Assembly: GCF_002850605.1 (NCBI RefSeq)
Contig: NZ_NXGB01000002.1
Coordinates: 248,001-312,000 of the forward strand
From: Pasteurella oralis
Lineage (GTDB): Bacteria; Pseudomonadota; Gammaproteobacteria; Enterobacterales; Pasteurellaceae
Direction: 5' to 3'
Length of the DNA: 64,000 nucleotides
The notes below the pieces were generated by a model that was not told the DNA's origin, ran no database searches, and was given only the letters and a program-made list of their open reading frames with translations. The number at the start of each line of letters is the position of its first letter. Within the stretch, counting starts at the first letter, position 1. The position numbers and the translations under genes are program-made. Below, piece after piece: positions 9,410 through 19,689 of the stretch.

Positions 9410-9421
9410 CTCCTTAATCGC

Positions 9422-9946
9422 TTATTTCCAAATTTCCGCAAACTTGACTTTCGCTTTTAAAAATTTTGGTGTCGCGACTAAATTGCAATAAGTATTTTGT
9501 GGATTTTGCAACAAATAACCTTGATGATAATCTTCTGCTGCGTAGAATGTTTGTGCAGGCATAATTTCAGTTATAATTTTGTCAGCAAAGTGCGGTTGTA
9601 ATTCAATCACTTTTTTCTCTGCTAATGCTTTTTGTTGAGCATCTAAATAATAAATACCACTACGGTATTGTGTACCAATATCTGCTCCCTGACGGTTTAA
9701 TTCGGTTGGGTTATGGATAGAAAAGAAAATCTCTAATAACTTTTCATAATTAATTATTGCTGGGTCAAAATCCACTTTAACTGCTTCCGCATGCCCTGTT
9801 TCTCCAGTGCAAACCTCTTTGTAAGTTGGATTTAACGTTGTGCCATTGATATAGCCTGAAGTGGCTGTTTCAACCCCTTTAATTTGGTTAAACACAGCTT
9901 CTACACACCAAAAACACCCACCTGCAAAAATTGCTTGTTGAAGCAT
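9422..9946 (-). CDS. msrA: Peptide methionine sulfoxide reductase A
   Basis: Reduces methionine-S-sulfoxide in proteins using thioredoxin-type recycling; 174 aa, stand-alone MsrA without an MsrB fusion. The catalytic Cys11 is in the signature AGGCFWCVEAVF. GETGHAEAVKVDFDP and the GIYYLDAQQKALAEKK region are family hallmarks, and a C-terminal cysteine in NTYCNLVATPK can act as resolving residue. There is no signal peptide, so it is cytoplasmic. It is a single gene next to fnr and ttcA. Confidence 0.96.
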   Translation of the reverse strand: MLQQAIFAGGCFWCVEAVFNQIKGVETATSGYINGTTLNPTYKEVCTGETGHAEAVKVDFDPAIINYEKLLEIFFSIHNPTELNRQGADIGTQYRSGIYYLDAQQKALAEKKVIELQPHFADKIITEIMPAQTFYAAEDYHQGYLLQNPQNTYCNLVATPKFLKAKVKFAEIWK

Positions 9947-10025
9947 AATCTCTCCTTAAATTTATGTTCTTTGATTTATTATTTTGTCGTGTTGAACGAA
10001 TAATTCTTACACAAAAATGCTAAAT

Positions 10026-10967
10026 TCATTGGACTTCTCTAAAACTAATCATACCATTTTCTGCAAAATCCGCTTGTTCTTCATCTGCTTGAATAATAGG
10101 AGTAGTAGAGAAATCAGGTTTATCAAAAGCAATATCACCTTCAACGTATTCTAAGATTTGACCACGCTTAATATTTCTAAAATCAAAGAGACTCGCATCA
10201 CATAAGTGAGAAGGTACGATATTTTGCATGGCACTAAACATGGTTTCAATACGTCCTGGGTATTGACGATCCCATTTTTGTAGCATTTCTTTGACGACTT
10301 GACGCTGTAAATTTGGTTGAGAACCACATAGGTTACAAGGAATAATTGGAAACTGTTTTATTGTTGCATATTTTTCAATGTCTTTTTCTCTACAGTAAGC
10401 GAGTGGGCGGATGACAATTTGTTTACCATCATCACTAATAAGTTTCGGCGGCATACTTTTTAATTTCCCACCATAGAACATATTTAAAAATAACGTTTCT
10501 AACATATCATCACGGTGATGACCTAATGCGATTTTTGTTGCACCTAATTCCGTTGCAGTGCGATATAAAATACCGCGTCTAAGACGTGAACAAAGCGAGC
10601 AAGTGGTTTTTCCTTCAGGGATTTTCTCTTTCACGATACCATAAGTATTTTCTTCGACAATTTTATATTCTACACCAATACTAGTTAAATATTCTGGTAG
10701 GATATGTTCTGGAAAACCAGGTTGTTTTTGATCTAAATTGACAGCAACGATATCAAAATGAATTGGAGCATTAAGGCGAAGATTTAATAAAATATCAAGT
10801 AATGTATAGCTATCTTTGCCACCAGAAAGACAAACCATCACTTTATCACCATCTTCAATCATATTAAAATCTGCAATGGCATTGCCTACATTACGACGTA
10901 AGCGTTTCTGTAACTTATTGAAATTATAAGTTTGTTTTTTATCTTGTTGCATTATATTGTTCATCAT
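10026..10967 (-). CDS. ttcA: tRNA 2-thiocytidine(32) synthetase TtcA
   Basis: ATP-dependent sulfur insertion at cytidine 32 of tRNA; 313 aa. The PP-loop [16 protein letters not shown] binds ATP. Cysteine pairs in [12 protein letters not shown] and [10 protein letters not shown] hold the iron-sulfur cluster known for this family, and the [14 protein letters not shown] motif is intact. The start is not fixed: ATG 10967 has a weak ribosome site, and a second in-frame ATG lies five codons in. Its position near fnr matches other gamma-proteobacteria, where ttcA is close to the fnr-uspE genes. Confidence 0.96.
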   Translation of the reverse strand: MMNNIMQQDKKQTYNFNKLQKRLRRNVGNAIADFNMIEDGDKVMVCLSGGKDSYTLLDILLNLRLNAPIHFDIVAVNLDQKQPGFPEHILPEYLTSIGVEYKIVEENTYGIVKEKIPEGKTTCSLCSRLRRGILYRTATELGATKIALGHHRDDMLETLFLNMFYGGKLKSMPPKLISDDGKQIVIRPLAYCREKDIEKYATIKQFPIIPCNLCGSQPNLQRQVVKEMLQKWDRQYPGRIETMFSAMQNIVPSHLCDASLFDFRNIKRGQILEYVEGDIAFDKPDFSTTPIIQADEEQADFAENGMISFREVQ

Positions 10968-11280
10968 TTTTTCTGTTTACGATTAAAATCTGCGTATAGT
11001 AAGGCTTAATCAGCATTTTTTCCATTAGAAATTATTTTTTCCTAATTGCTTAAGTAAGATTTCTGATATGTTTCGTTGAATAATAAGAAGAAAACAAGTG
11101 ATCAATTTGATAACCTACATAAGCCTTTTATATCGCTTAGATCCACTCCTGAAAGCAGGCTAATGCTTTAGTCACAGTTTTTTTATTTAAAAATACGTTT
11201 CTTCACTGAAAATTCATTAAAATTTTGCTACAATTGAGAACAATTTTTTGCTTAAATTTATCCAGTTGTGAGACCTTTTA
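10968..11280. other. Divergent intergenic region ttcA-mukF
   Basis: These 313 AT-rich bases carry the promoters of ttcA (minus) and the muk operon (+). The muk ribosome site (GTGAGACC) is at the right end. I see no convincing gene; a 20-30 codon open frame near 11095-11163 lacks a ribosome site. A methyltransferase gene precedes mukF in E. coli but is absent here. Confidence 0.5.
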
Positions 11281-12606
11281 ATGCTTGAAACATCTCAAAC
11301 TATTCCTGAATTAGTTTCTTGGGCAAGAGAACGTGAGTTTTCCCTTAATTTATCTACAGAACGTTTAGCGTTTTTGTTGGCCATCGCTATTTATAATAAT
11401 GAACGTTTAGATGGCGAAATGTTAGAAACTGATTTAGTCGACATTTTTCGCCATATTTCTCACGCATTTGAACAATCTTCAGAAACTGTCGCGACTCGTG
11501 CTAATAACGCAATTAATGAGTTAGTAAAACAACGTTTTTTAAATCGTTTTAGTAGTGAGTTTACTGAAGGTCTTTCTATCTATCGCTTAACACCTCTAGG
11601 TGTTGGTGTTTCTGATTATTATATTCGTCAACGAGAGTTTTCGGCTTTACGCCTTTCTGTGCAGTTATCTATTGTAGCAGATGAAATTCAACGTGCCTCC
11701 GAAGCGGCAGAAGAAGGTGGAGATGAACATCATTGGCGACGTAATGTATTTGCTCCGCTAAAATATTCTGTCGCAGAAATTTTTGATAGCATTGATTTAT
11801 CCCAACGAGTTATGGATGAAAATCAACAAAGTATCAAAGAAGAAATCGCAGAGCTTTTAACAAAAGATTGGCAAGCAGCTATTGCTAGTTGTGAACATTT
11901 GTTAGATGAAACTTCAGGCAATTTACGTGAGTTACAAGATACGCTTAATGCGGCAGGTGATAAATTACAAGCACAATTATTACGTATTCAAGATTGTGTG
12001 ATCGGTCAGGAAAATTTATATTTCGTAGAGCAATTAATTACTGATTTACAATCAAAATTGGATCGAATAATCAGTTGGGGGCAACAAGCGATTGATTTAT
12101 GGATTGGCTATGACCGCCATGTGCACAAGTTTATTCGTACTGCGATTGATATGGATAAAAATCGTGTATTTTCTCAACGTTTACGTAACTCAATTCATCA
12201 TTACTTTGAACATCCTTGGTTTTTATGGACGGCACAAGCAGAACGTTTAATTGATTTGCGCGATGAAGAATTAACATTAAGAGAAGAAGATGCATTAGGT
12301 GAATTGCCAGAAGAATTGCAATATGAGTCTTTAGCTGATTTGCATGATCAAATTGTAGAACATATGCAAGGCTTGTTAATTGATTACCGTGAACATAATC
12401 GCCCCATTAATTTAAGTTTAGTATTAAAAGAGCAGTTAGAAAATTACCCTGTCACAAAACATTTTGACGTGGCACGTATTATTGTTGACCAAGCAGTGCG
12501 TTTAGGGTTAGCAAAAGAAGATTTAAGCGGTATCTATCCACATTGGGAGCCGATTAACCAACGTGGTGCAGAAGTACAGGCACATCCAATAGATGAATAT
12601 AAATGA
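11281..12606 (+). CDS. mukF: Chromosome partition protein MukF (kleisin)
   Basis: Kleisin subunit of the MukBEF condensin, bridging MukB heads and binding MukE; 441 aa (E. coli 440). The N-terminal winged-helix dimerisation domain covers about residues 1-115, a long helical middle follows, and the C-terminal winged helix ends in [21 protein letters not shown], matching the family terminus. It is first in a mukF-mukE-mukB operon. Unlike E. coli, where the genes are tightly packed, 164 bases separate it from mukE. Confidence 0.97.
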   Translation: MLETSQTIPELVSWAREREFSLNLSTERLAFLLAIAIYNNERLDGEMLETDLVDIFRHISHAFEQSSETVATRANNAINELVKQRFLNRFSSEFTEGLSIYRLTPLGVGVSDYYIRQREFSALRLSVQLSIVADEIQRASEAAEEGGDEHHWRRNVFAPLKYSVAEIFDSIDLSQRVMDENQQSIKEEIAELLTKDWQAAIASCEHLLDETSGNLRELQDTLNAAGDKLQAQLLRIQDCVIGQENLYFVEQLITDLQSKLDRIISWGQQAIDLWIGYDRHVHKFIRTAIDMDKNRVFSQRLRNSIHHYFEHPWFLWTAQAERLIDLRDEELTLREEDALGELPEELQYESLADLHDQIVEHMQGLLIDYREHNRPINLSLVLKEQLENYPVTKHFDVARIIVDQAVRLGLAKEDLSGIYPHWEPINQRGAEVQAHPIDEYK

Positions 12607-12770
12607 TGAAAAAATACATTTATTTGCCAAATAGAAGGAATTAAAAAATACTGGAAATTATCCTCAAATAGATAAAAAACCGAATTTAAAAGCAGTTTGC
12701 TTACGATTAAGGAAATCAAAAAGCGCTTGCTAATTATTCATTTAGATAGAGTCAAAATAGAGAACAAACA
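12607..12770 (+). other. Unusually long mukF-mukE spacer
   Basis: The spacer has no terminator hairpin that I can see and holds only very short frames. One stretch (about 12640-12730) stays open for about 32 codons without a start codon and reads in protein-like composition, so it may be a decayed fragment or an internal promoter region. The mukE ribosome site (TAGAGAAC) is at its end. Confidence 0.4.
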
Positions 12771-13496
12771 ATGACAGACAATCTTCAAGATCTCATTTCA
12801 ACTAAACTCGCTGCGGCGATTGCAAATCCATTATTTCCTGCTGTGGATAGTCAGTTGCGTGCTGGTAGACATATTAGTCTTGATCAATTAGATAACCATG
12901 CATTTCTCATGGATTTTCAAGGTGAGCTTGATAATTTCTATCGCCGTTATAATGTCGAGTTAATTCGTGCACCAGAAGGTTTTTTCTATTTACGTCCTAA
13001 AGCAACAACCTTAATTGCACGTTCAGTATTAACAGAACTGGAAATGTTAGTGGGAAAAGTCCTGTGTTATCTCTATTTAAGTCCTGAGCGTTTAGCACAG
13101 CAAGGCATTTTCTCTATGCAAGAAGTATATGATGAATTACTTAATTTGGCAGATGAAAATAAGCTACTAAAAGCAGTTAATCAACGTTCATCAGGTTCTG
13201 ATTTAGATAAACAAAAATTAGCTGAGAAAGTACGTGCTGCACTTAATCGTTTACGTCGTTTAGGTATGATTCATATTATAGGTGAGCAAAATAGTGGCAA
13301 ATTCACGATTTCTGAGTCGGTATTTCGTTTTGGCGCGGAAGTACGTTCTGGTGATGATCCTCGTGAAGCACAGTTACGTTTAATCCGTGATGGAGAAGCC
13401 GCAACACCTGAATCACTAGCGCTAGAAAAACAGGCTAATGCAGGATTGGAAAATGATGAAATTGAAGATGAATTAGATGATGAGGAACAAGCATAA
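12771..13496 (+). CDS. mukE: Chromosome partition protein MukE
   Basis: Winged-helix (kite) subunit that binds MukF and modulates MukB; 241 aa. Strong family matches run throughout: [61 protein letters not shown]-like and [19 protein letters not shown]. It ends in a very acidic tail (about residues 225-241), as in E. coli. Its stop codon overlaps the mukB start by one base (TAATG), indicating translational coupling. Confidence 0.97.
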   Translation: MTDNLQDLISTKLAAAIANPLFPAVDSQLRAGRHISLDQLDNHAFLMDFQGELDNFYRRYNVELIRAPEGFFYLRPKATTLIARSVLTELEMLVGKVLCYLYLSPERLAQQGIFSMQEVYDELLNLADENKLLKAVNQRSSGSDLDKQKLAEKVRAALNRLRRLGMIHIIGEQNSGKFTISESVFRFGAEVRSGDDPREAQLRLIRDGEAATPESLALEKQANAGLENDEIEDELDDEEQA

Positions 13497-16400
13497 TGTC
13501 TGAAGAATTAGCACTTGAAAACATTGAACAAGCGGAAACTATTGTCCCTCAAACTCTCTCTCTCCAACCACATAATGTACCGCGTGGTAAATTCCGCTCA
13601 TTAACTTTGATTAACTGGAATGGCTTTTTCGCACGCACATTTGACTTAGATGAACTCGTGACTACGCTTTCAGGGGGGAATGGTGCGGGTAAATCAACTA
13701 CAATGGCAGGATTTGTTACTGCACTTATTCCTGATTTAACGCTTTTACATTTTCGTAATACCACAGAAGCGGGAGCAACTAGTGGATCGCGTGATAAAGG
13801 TTTACATGGTAAATTGCGTCCAGGGGTGTGTTACGCTGCATTAGACACCATTAACTCACGTAATCAACGTATCATTGTTGGTGCCAGACTACAACAAGTG
13901 GCTGGTCGTGATAAGAAAGTTGATATTAAAACTTTCTCAATTCAAGGTTTATCACTAGCACAAAATCCAACCGCTGTTTTTACTGAAATTGTTGGTGAGT
14001 GCCAAGCGCGTGTGCTTTCATTAAATGAATTAAAAGAGAAAATTGAACAAGCTGGCGCACAGTTCAAACAATATCATTCTATTACCGATTATCATGGCAT
14101 GATGTTTGATTTGGGCATTATCCCAAAACGCCTTCGTTCTTCTTCTGATCGTAGCAAGTTTTATAAATTGATTGAGGCTTCACTCTATGGGGGAATCTCA
14201 AGTGCAATTACGCGTTCTTTACGTGATTATTTATTGCCTGAAAACTTAGGTGTACGTAAAGCATTTCAGGATATGGAAAGCGCGTTACGTGAAAACCGTA
14301 TGACTTTAGAAGCAATTAAAGTCACTCAATCTGATCGTGATTTATTCAAACATTTGATTACAGAAACTACGAATTATGTGGCATCAGATTATATGCGCAA
14401 TGCCAATGAACGCCGTGGGAACATTGAAAGTGCGGTAGGTTTTCGTCAAGATTGGTATCGTGCGAAAGCAGAACAACATCTTTCACAACAACGTTTAATT
14501 GAATTAAGCCGAGAATCCGCTGAACTACTAGAAAGTGAAAAAACACTGGAAGTTGATCATCAAAGCGCAGTTGACCACTTGAATTTAGTATTAAATGCGT
14601 TACGTCATCAAGAAAAAATTTCACGTTATCAAGAAGATGTTGCAGAGATTACAGAACGTTTAGAAGAACAAAAAATAGTAGTTGAAACAGCAACAGAACA
14701 ACTTGAAGAAACGCAAGCACAAGTTGAGCAAACAGAACATGAAGTCGATCAACTGCGTGCACAACTTGCAGATTATCAACAAGCACTAGATGCTCAACAA
14801 ACTCGCGCCTTACAGTACCAACAAGCAATTCAAGCGTTAGAAAAAGCGAAAACATTGTGTGGCTTAGCAGAGTTAAGTGTAAAAAATATTGAGGCTTATC
14901 ATGATGAATTTGACGCTCATGCCGAAAGTTTGACTGAAAAAGTGCTTGAATTAGAACAGAAAATGTCAATTTCTGAGGCGGCTAAAACTCAATTTGATAA
15001 AGCCTATCAATTAGTATGTAAAGTGGTTGGCGATATTCCACGTTCTGCTGCGTTTGAGCAAGCCAAAGAATTATTGCGTGAATATCCACGCCAAAAGGTA
15101 CAAGCTCAACAAACACCTCAATTGCGAGCGAAATTACATGAACTTGAACAACGTTATGCCCAACAACAAAGTGCGGTGCGTTTATTAAAAGATTTTAATC
15201 AACGAGCGGCGCTGAACTTAGAAAGTGCAGAAGAATTAGAAGAATATTATGCGGAACAAGAAGCTTTACTTGACGATGTCAGTGTTGAGTTATCCGAACA
15301 AGTAGAGCAACGTTCAACACTCCGTCAAAAACGTGAGCAATTGACCGCACTTTATAATGAAAACGCACAAAAAGCGCCAGCTTGGTTAACTGCACAATCT
15401 GCTTTAGAACGTTTACGGGAACAAAGTGGGCAACATTTTGTAGATAGCCAAGATGTCATGAACTTCATGCAAGCACAATTAGTGAAAGAGCGTGAATTTA
15501 CGATTGAACGTGATCAGCTAGAACAAAAGCGTCAGCAGTTAGAAACACAAATTTCACGTCTAAATCAACCTGATGGCTCAGAAGATGCACGCTTAAATGT
15601 ATTAGCAGAACGTTTTGGTGGGGTATTACTGTCAGAACTTTACGATGATGTGCCTATTGAAGATGCGCCTTATTTCTCTGCATTGTATGGACCTGCACGC
15701 CACGCAATTGTCGTACGTGATTTAGCGATTGTTAAAAGCCAGTTAGAACAGCTTGAAGATTGTCCTGATGATTTATATTTAATTGAAGGTGATCCTACTG
15801 CTTTTGATGATAGTGTACTTTCCGCGCAAGAATTGGCACATGGCGTCGTCGTGCAAGTATCAGAGCGTGAATTACGTTACTCAAAATTCCCTGACATTCC
15901 ATTATTTGGACGCGCAGCACGTGAAAAATATTTAGAAGAATTACAAGTTCAACGTGATGAAATCGCAGAACAGTATGCGCAGCGTGCATTTGATGTGCAA
16001 AAATGTCAACGTTTACATGAACATTTCAGTCAATTTGTCGGTTTACACTTAGCGCTTGCATTCCAACCAAATCCTGAAGTACTTATGGCTGAGATCAGCC
16101 AACAGCGTAATGATATTGAACGTGAGCTAAATGGTTTTGCGACAACAGAGCAACAACTTCGGATTCAATTAGATAATGCAAAAGAAAAAGTCCAATTGTT
16201 GAATAAAATTCTGCCACAATTAGCGCTTTTAGCAGATGAAAGTTTACTTGATCGTATTGAAGAATGCCGTGAGCAGTTAGACATTGCAGAGCAGGATGAG
16301 TTATTTATTCGTCAGTATGGCGTGACATTGTCACACTTGGAGCCTGTTGCAAATACTCTACAAAGTGATCCAGAAAATTACGAGCGCTTAAAAACGGATT

Positions 16401-17983
16401 ATGAGCAAGCAATTTCTCAACAAAAGCAGGTGCAACAGCGTTTATTTGCTTTAGCTGATGTAGTTCAACGTAAAGCACATTTTGCTTATGAGGAACGTGT
16501 TCAGTCAGAAACCTCTGAATTAAATGAACAATTACGTGCAAGACTAGAAGAAATGCAGCAGCAACGTGATCTCCAACGTGAGCAGCTCCGTCAAAAACAA
16601 GCGCAGTTTGGCAATTACAACCGTGTGTATATTGAGCTACAAACATCGTTTAATAATAAAAACCAAATGTTGCAAGAATTGCTCCAAGAAGTGGGTGAGC
16701 TCGGTGTTCGAGCTGATGATGGTGCAGAAGAGCGAGCCAGGCAGCGTCGTGATGAATTGCATCAATTACTATCAACTAATCGGACACGTCGCGCACAAGT
16801 CGAAAAACAACTCACTCTTATTGAAAGTGAAGCAAATAGTTTGAGTGCACGTATTCGTAAAGCAGAACGAGATTACAAAACACAGCGTGAATTAGTGGTG
16901 GCGGCAAAAGTCAGTTGGTGTGTGGTGATGCGTTTATCACGTGGTAGCGATGTAGAAAAACGCTTAACTCGTCGTGAGTTTGCGTATTTATCTGCGGATG
17001 AATTGCGCTCAATGTCGGATAAAGCTTTGGGCGCATTGCGTACTGCGGTTGCAGATAACGAATATTTACGTGATAGCTTGCGTTTGTCAGAAGATAATCG
17101 CAAACCTGAGAATAAAGTGCGCTTCTTTATCGCAGTGTATCAACATTTACGTGAGCGTATTCGTCAAGACATTATTAAAACAGATGACCCAATTGATGCG
17201 ATTGAACAAATGGAAATTGAGCTTTCTCGTTTAACTGATGAGCTGACACGTCGAGAACAAAAATTAGCCATTAGTTCTGAAAGTGTGGCAAACATTATGC
17301 GTAAGACGATTCAGCGTGAGCAAAATCGAATTCGTATGTTAAATCAAGGCTTACAGAATATTGCTTTTGGTCAGGTGAAATCTGTACGTTTAGTGGTCAA
17401 TATCCGTGATACTCACGCTATGTTGTTAGATGCGTTATCTGGTAGTCAAGATGAATATCAAGATTTATTCACGGATAATCGTATGACGTTCTCTGAAGCG
17501 ATCGCTAAGCTATATCAACGCTTAAATCCACATATTGATATGGGGCAACGTACTGCACAAACTATTGGTGAAGAATTACTTGATTATCGTAATTATCTTG
17601 ATCTTGAAGTCGAAGTGTATCGCGGTGCTGATGGTTGGTTACGCGCAGAAAGTGGGGCGTTATCCACGGGTGAAGCCATAGGTACAGGTATGTCTATCCT
17701 ATTAATGGTTGTACAAAGCTGGGAAGAAGAATCGCGCCGTATTCGTGGTAAAGATATTATCCCTTGTCGCCTATTATTCTTAGACGAGGCTGCGCGTTTA
17801 GATGCGAAATCTATTTCAACCTTGTTTGAATTGTGCGAACGTCTAGATATGCAACTTCTAATTGCAGCGCCTGAAAATATTAGTCCTGAAAAGGGGACTA
17901 CCTATAAACTAGTGCGCAAAATTGCAGGTAGCCAAGAACATGTTCATGTAGTCGGTTTACGTGGTTTTGGCGCGACAGAGTAG
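13496..17983 (+). CDS. mukB: Chromosome partition protein MukB (SMC-like ATPase)
   Basis: The SMC-like motor of the MukBEF condensin, 1495 aa. Walker A ([12 protein letters not shown]) lies near residue 60. Long coiled coils rich in Glu/Gln follow (about residues 330-690), then a hinge region near 700-820, a second coiled coil, the signature [12 protein letters not shown], and Walker [12 protein letters not shown] near the C-terminus. Relative to E. coli MukB, whose product begins almost directly at [16 protein letters not shown], this protein has about 27 extra N-terminal residues. The ATG overlapping the mukE stop is the coupled start, so the extension is probably real. Three uptake cores lie inside the gene. 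Confidence 0.97.
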   Translation: MSEELALENIEQAETIVPQTLSLQPHNVPRGKFRSLTLINWNGFFARTFDLDELVTTLSGGNGAGKSTTMAGFVTALIPDLTLLHFRNTTEAGATSGSRDKGLHGKLRPGVCYAALDTINSRNQRIIVGARLQQVAGRDKKVDIKTFSIQGLSLAQNPTAVFTEIVGECQARVLSLNELKEKIEQAGAQFKQYHSITDYHGMMFDLGIIPKRLRSSSDRSKFYKLIEASLYGGISSAITRSLRDYLLPENLGVRKAFQDMESALRENRMTLEAIKVTQSDRDLFKHLITETTNYVASDYMRNANERRGNIESAVGFRQDWYRAKAEQHLSQQRLIELSRESAELLESEKTLEVDHQSAVDHLNLVLNALRHQEKISRYQEDVAEITERLEEQKIVVETATEQLEETQAQVEQTEHEVDQLRAQLADYQQALDAQQTRALQYQQAIQALEKAKTLCGLAELSVKNIEAYHDEFDAHAESLTEKVLELEQKMSISEAAKTQFDKAYQLVCKVVGDIPRSAAFEQAKELLREYPRQKVQAQQTPQLRAKLHELEQRYAQQQSAVRLLKDFNQRAALNLESAEELEEYYAEQEALLDDVSVELSEQVEQRSTLRQKREQLTALYNENAQKAPAWLTAQSALERLREQSGQHFVDSQDVMNFMQAQLVKEREFTIERDQLEQKRQQLETQISRLNQPDGSEDARLNVLAERFGGVLLSELYDDVPIEDAPYFSALYGPARHAIVVRDLAIVKSQLEQLEDCPDDLYLIEGDPTAFDDSVLSAQELAHGVVVQVSERELRYSKFPDIPLFGRAAREKYLEELQVQRDEIAEQYAQRAFDVQKCQRLHEHFSQFVGLHLALAFQPNPEVLMAEISQQRNDIERELNGFATTEQQLRIQLDNAKEKVQLLNKILPQLALLADESLLDRIEECREQLDIAEQDELFIRQYGVTLSHLEPVANTLQSDPENYERLKTDYEQAISQQKQVQQRLFALADVVQRKAHFAYEERVQSETSELNEQLRARLEEMQQQRDLQREQLRQKQAQFGNYNRVYIELQTSFNNKNQMLQELLQEVGELGVRADDGAEERARQRRDELHQLLSTNRTRRAQVEKQLTLIESEANSLSARIRKAERDYKTQRELVVAAKVSWCVVMRLSRGSDVEKRLTRREFAYLSADELRSMSDKALGALRTAVADNEYLRDSLRLSEDNRKPENKVRFFIAVYQHLRERIRQDIIKTDDPIDAIEQMEIELSRLTDELTRREQKLAISSESVANIMRKTIQREQNRIRMLNQGLQNIAFGQVKSVRLVVNIRDTHAMLLDALSGSQDEYQDLFTDNRMTFSEAIAKLYQRLNPHIDMGQRTAQTIGEELLDYRNYLDLEVEVYRGADGWLRAESGALSTGEAIGTGMSILLMVVQSWEEESRRIRGKDIIPCRLLFLDEAARLDAKSISTLFELCERLDMQLLIAAPENISPEKGTTYKLVRKIAGSQEHVHVVGLRGFGATE

Positions 17984-17995
17984 TAAAACATAGAG

Positions 17996-18038
17996 AAAGT
18001 GCGGTCAAAACTTTCAAAATTTTGACCGCACTTTTGTT
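17996..18038. terminator. mukB terminator (inverted uptake sequences)
   Basis: A 15-bp perfect stem: AAAGTGCGGTCAAAA (17996-18010) with TTTTGACCGCACTTT (18020-18034), 9-base loop, T-rich on leaving. Both arms carry the uptake core plus extended bases. It lies between mukB and the convergent DUF302 gene. Confidence 0.85.
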
Positions 18039-18058
18039 TCAATGGTAAGAAAAATTAA

Positions 18059-18511
18059 TTACTTTTTAGTTACAACGCTTGGAATGAGTTTTTCAGCTCC
18101 TTTTAATTTGCTATACACTTCTTCGCTTAGACTATGTTTTTTGCCTACGGTCTCTGTATCATTTAACGTGACAAAAACATCACCTTGTTTATCTTCCCAA
18201 ACTAAAGCTTTAATTGGTAGATCAATTGCCATAGTCGGTGTGGCTAACATAATTGGAGTACCAACTTTAGGCATACCAAAGACAACGACACTTGCAAATG
18301 GCATAGTTAATCCTGCTTCTTTTGCTGCAGCTTGATGATCAATGACAGTAAAGATTTTCATGCCTTTTTCAGTTACTGCACTTTTAATTTTTTCGACAGT
18401 TTCGATTGCACTATATTCACTTTTTACTGTTTTTATTGCTGGATTGTCTGCCTGAGCAACAAATGTAGCTGCCATTAAGGGTAATGCTAAGAATAATGTT
18501 TTGAATTTCAT
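18059..18511 (-). CDS. DUF302 family periplasmic protein
   Basis: A 150-residue secreted protein: signal peptide 1-21 (MKFKTLFLALPLMAATFVAQA), then a DUF302 domain with IETVEKIKSAVTEKGMKIFTVIDH, MPFASVVVFGMPKVGTPIM and DLPIKALVWED. The family occurs widely; members fold as small alpha/beta domains, but no reaction is established. A near-perfect Fur box lies 65 bases upstream, suggesting iron-repressed expression. It is a single gene, convergent with the muk operon. Confidence 0.88.
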   Translation of the reverse strand: MKFKTLFLALPLMAATFVAQADNPAIKTVKSEYSAIETVEKIKSAVTEKGMKIFTVIDHQAAAKEAGLTMPFASVVVFGMPKVGTPIMLATPTMAIDLPIKALVWEDKQGDVFVTLNDTETVGKKHSLSEEVYSKLKGAEKLIPSVVTKK

Positions 18512-18575
18512 ATTTTCTCCAGTTATTGATTAAAATCGACGTCAATTCTAAAATATTTCAAATTCATATTTCAAC

Positions 18576-18590
18576 TGATAATTATTCTCA
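18576..18590. promoter_or_regulatory. Predicted Fur box
   Basis: TGATAATTATTCTCA matches the 7-1-7 Fur inverted repeat TGATAAT-N-ATTATCA at 13 of 14 informative positions. It is 65 bases upstream of the DUF302 start (minus strand) and 130 bases upstream of the divergent transporter, so the DUF302 gene is the more likely target. Confidence 0.6.
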
Positions 18591-18719
18591 TATAAAAATA
18601 TGAAAAGTAGATTAAAACAAGAATTGCAATAATCTATCTATACATTTTATTAATCATTTCGCTCTATTCAGTAAAAAGATTATAATCTGACCTCTCAACA
18701 ATTTTAAAGGAAAGCAAAA

Positions 18720-19589
18720 ATGCATAATTTGATTATCGCTGTACTTTGCAGTGTGGCTGTTTCGGTGTTACTTAAAGTAGCACGTAAGCAAAATATTGTA
18801 ATTCAACAGGCTATTGCCTTTAACTACATTGTAGCACTTGGATTAAGTTATTCTTTATTAAAACCAGATTTTAAAGGATTGGGTTTCACCGAGTTTGTCG
18901 TACAAAGTGAAAATGCGCCAGTATTTTTTGCATTGGGGATTTTATTGCCGACAGTCTTTATCATTATGTCAAAAGCTGTTGAATTTGCTGGCATTGTTCG
19001 TTCTGATGCAGCACAACGTTTATCTTTATTTTTACCAATTGTAGCTGCCTTTTTCATTTTTGGTGAACAATTAAGCCAAGCTCGCTTACTTGGGATTATT
19101 TTGGCATTTATCGCATTATTCTGTTTATTAAATAAACCAACAGATACAGAAAGTAACCTTAAAGGCATGATAGGGCTTATTTTAGTGTGGTTTGGCTACG
19201 GTATTATAGATATTCTGTTCAAACAAGTGGCTAAAAGTGGTGGCGCATTTCCAGCGACTTTATTTATTTCCTTTGTGCTGGCTGCCTGTGTGATGTTTGG
19301 TTATTTATTAATTAAACGTGAAGTGTTTACTGTGCCGAGTTTTATTGGCGGGATTATTCTTGGTGGTTTAAACTTTATGAATATCCTTTTCTATATTAAA
19401 GCACACCAAAGTTTTAGTGATAATCCAACATTAGTTTTTGCAGGTATGAATATTGGTGTGATTTGTTTGGGTACAATTACGGGAGCATTAGTATTTAAAG
19501 AAAAAATAAGTAAAATCAATGGAGTTGGGATAGTTATTGGCATTAGTGCTATTTTCTGTTTATTTTACTTAGATCAGTTCATTAATTAG
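18720..19589 (+). CDS. DMT/EamA-like inner-membrane transporter
   Basis: A 289-residue polytopic protein with about ten hydrophobic helices in two halves of five, the layout of the drug/metabolite transporter superfamily. The halves are separated near residue 143 by a short polar segment (NKPTDTESNLK). AAQRLSLFLPIVAAFFIFGEQL in the first half and GALVFKEKISKINGVGIVIG in the second are typical of EamA-like repeats. ATG 18720 follows AAAGGAAAG. The substrate cannot be inferred from the sequence. It is a single gene with its own terminator. Confidence 0.82.
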   Translation: MHNLIIAVLCSVAVSVLLKVARKQNIVIQQAIAFNYIVALGLSYSLLKPDFKGLGFTEFVVQSENAPVFFALGILLPTVFIIMSKAVEFAGIVRSDAAQRLSLFLPIVAAFFIFGEQLSQARLLGIILAFIALFCLLNKPTDTESNLKGMIGLILVWFGYGIIDILFKQVAKSGGAFPATLFISFVLAACVMFGYLLIKREVFTVPSFIGGIILGGLNFMNILFYIKAHQSFSDNPTLVFAGMNIGVICLGTITGALVFKEKISKINGVGIVIGISAIFCLFYLDQFIN

Positions 19590-19609
19590 AACTAGACTTC
19601 CTAAAGACG

Positions 19610-19636
19610 CCGCACAAAAGTGCGGTTTCTTTTTTC
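19610..19636 (+). terminator. Terminator containing an uptake core
   Basis: CCGCAC (19610-19615) and GTGCGG (19620-19625) with an AAAA loop, followed by TTTCTTTTTT. The right arm contains an uptake core at 19618-19626. Confidence 0.8.
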
Positions 19637-19689
19637 GCAATTTTCTCGATTATGTTAAAATAAATCTTATTTTTTAATTGAGCTTTGCT

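Noticed and set aside
10968-11280. Short frame near 11095-11163 as a small gene upstream of mukF
   Set aside because: About 22 codons from a GTG, no ribosome site, no recognisable motif.
14649-14969. Long open frames antisense to mukB, thrS, topA and other genes
   Set aside because: They mirror real coding sequence in other frames, lack ribosome sites and show low-complexity His/Leu-rich translations typical of codon shadows.
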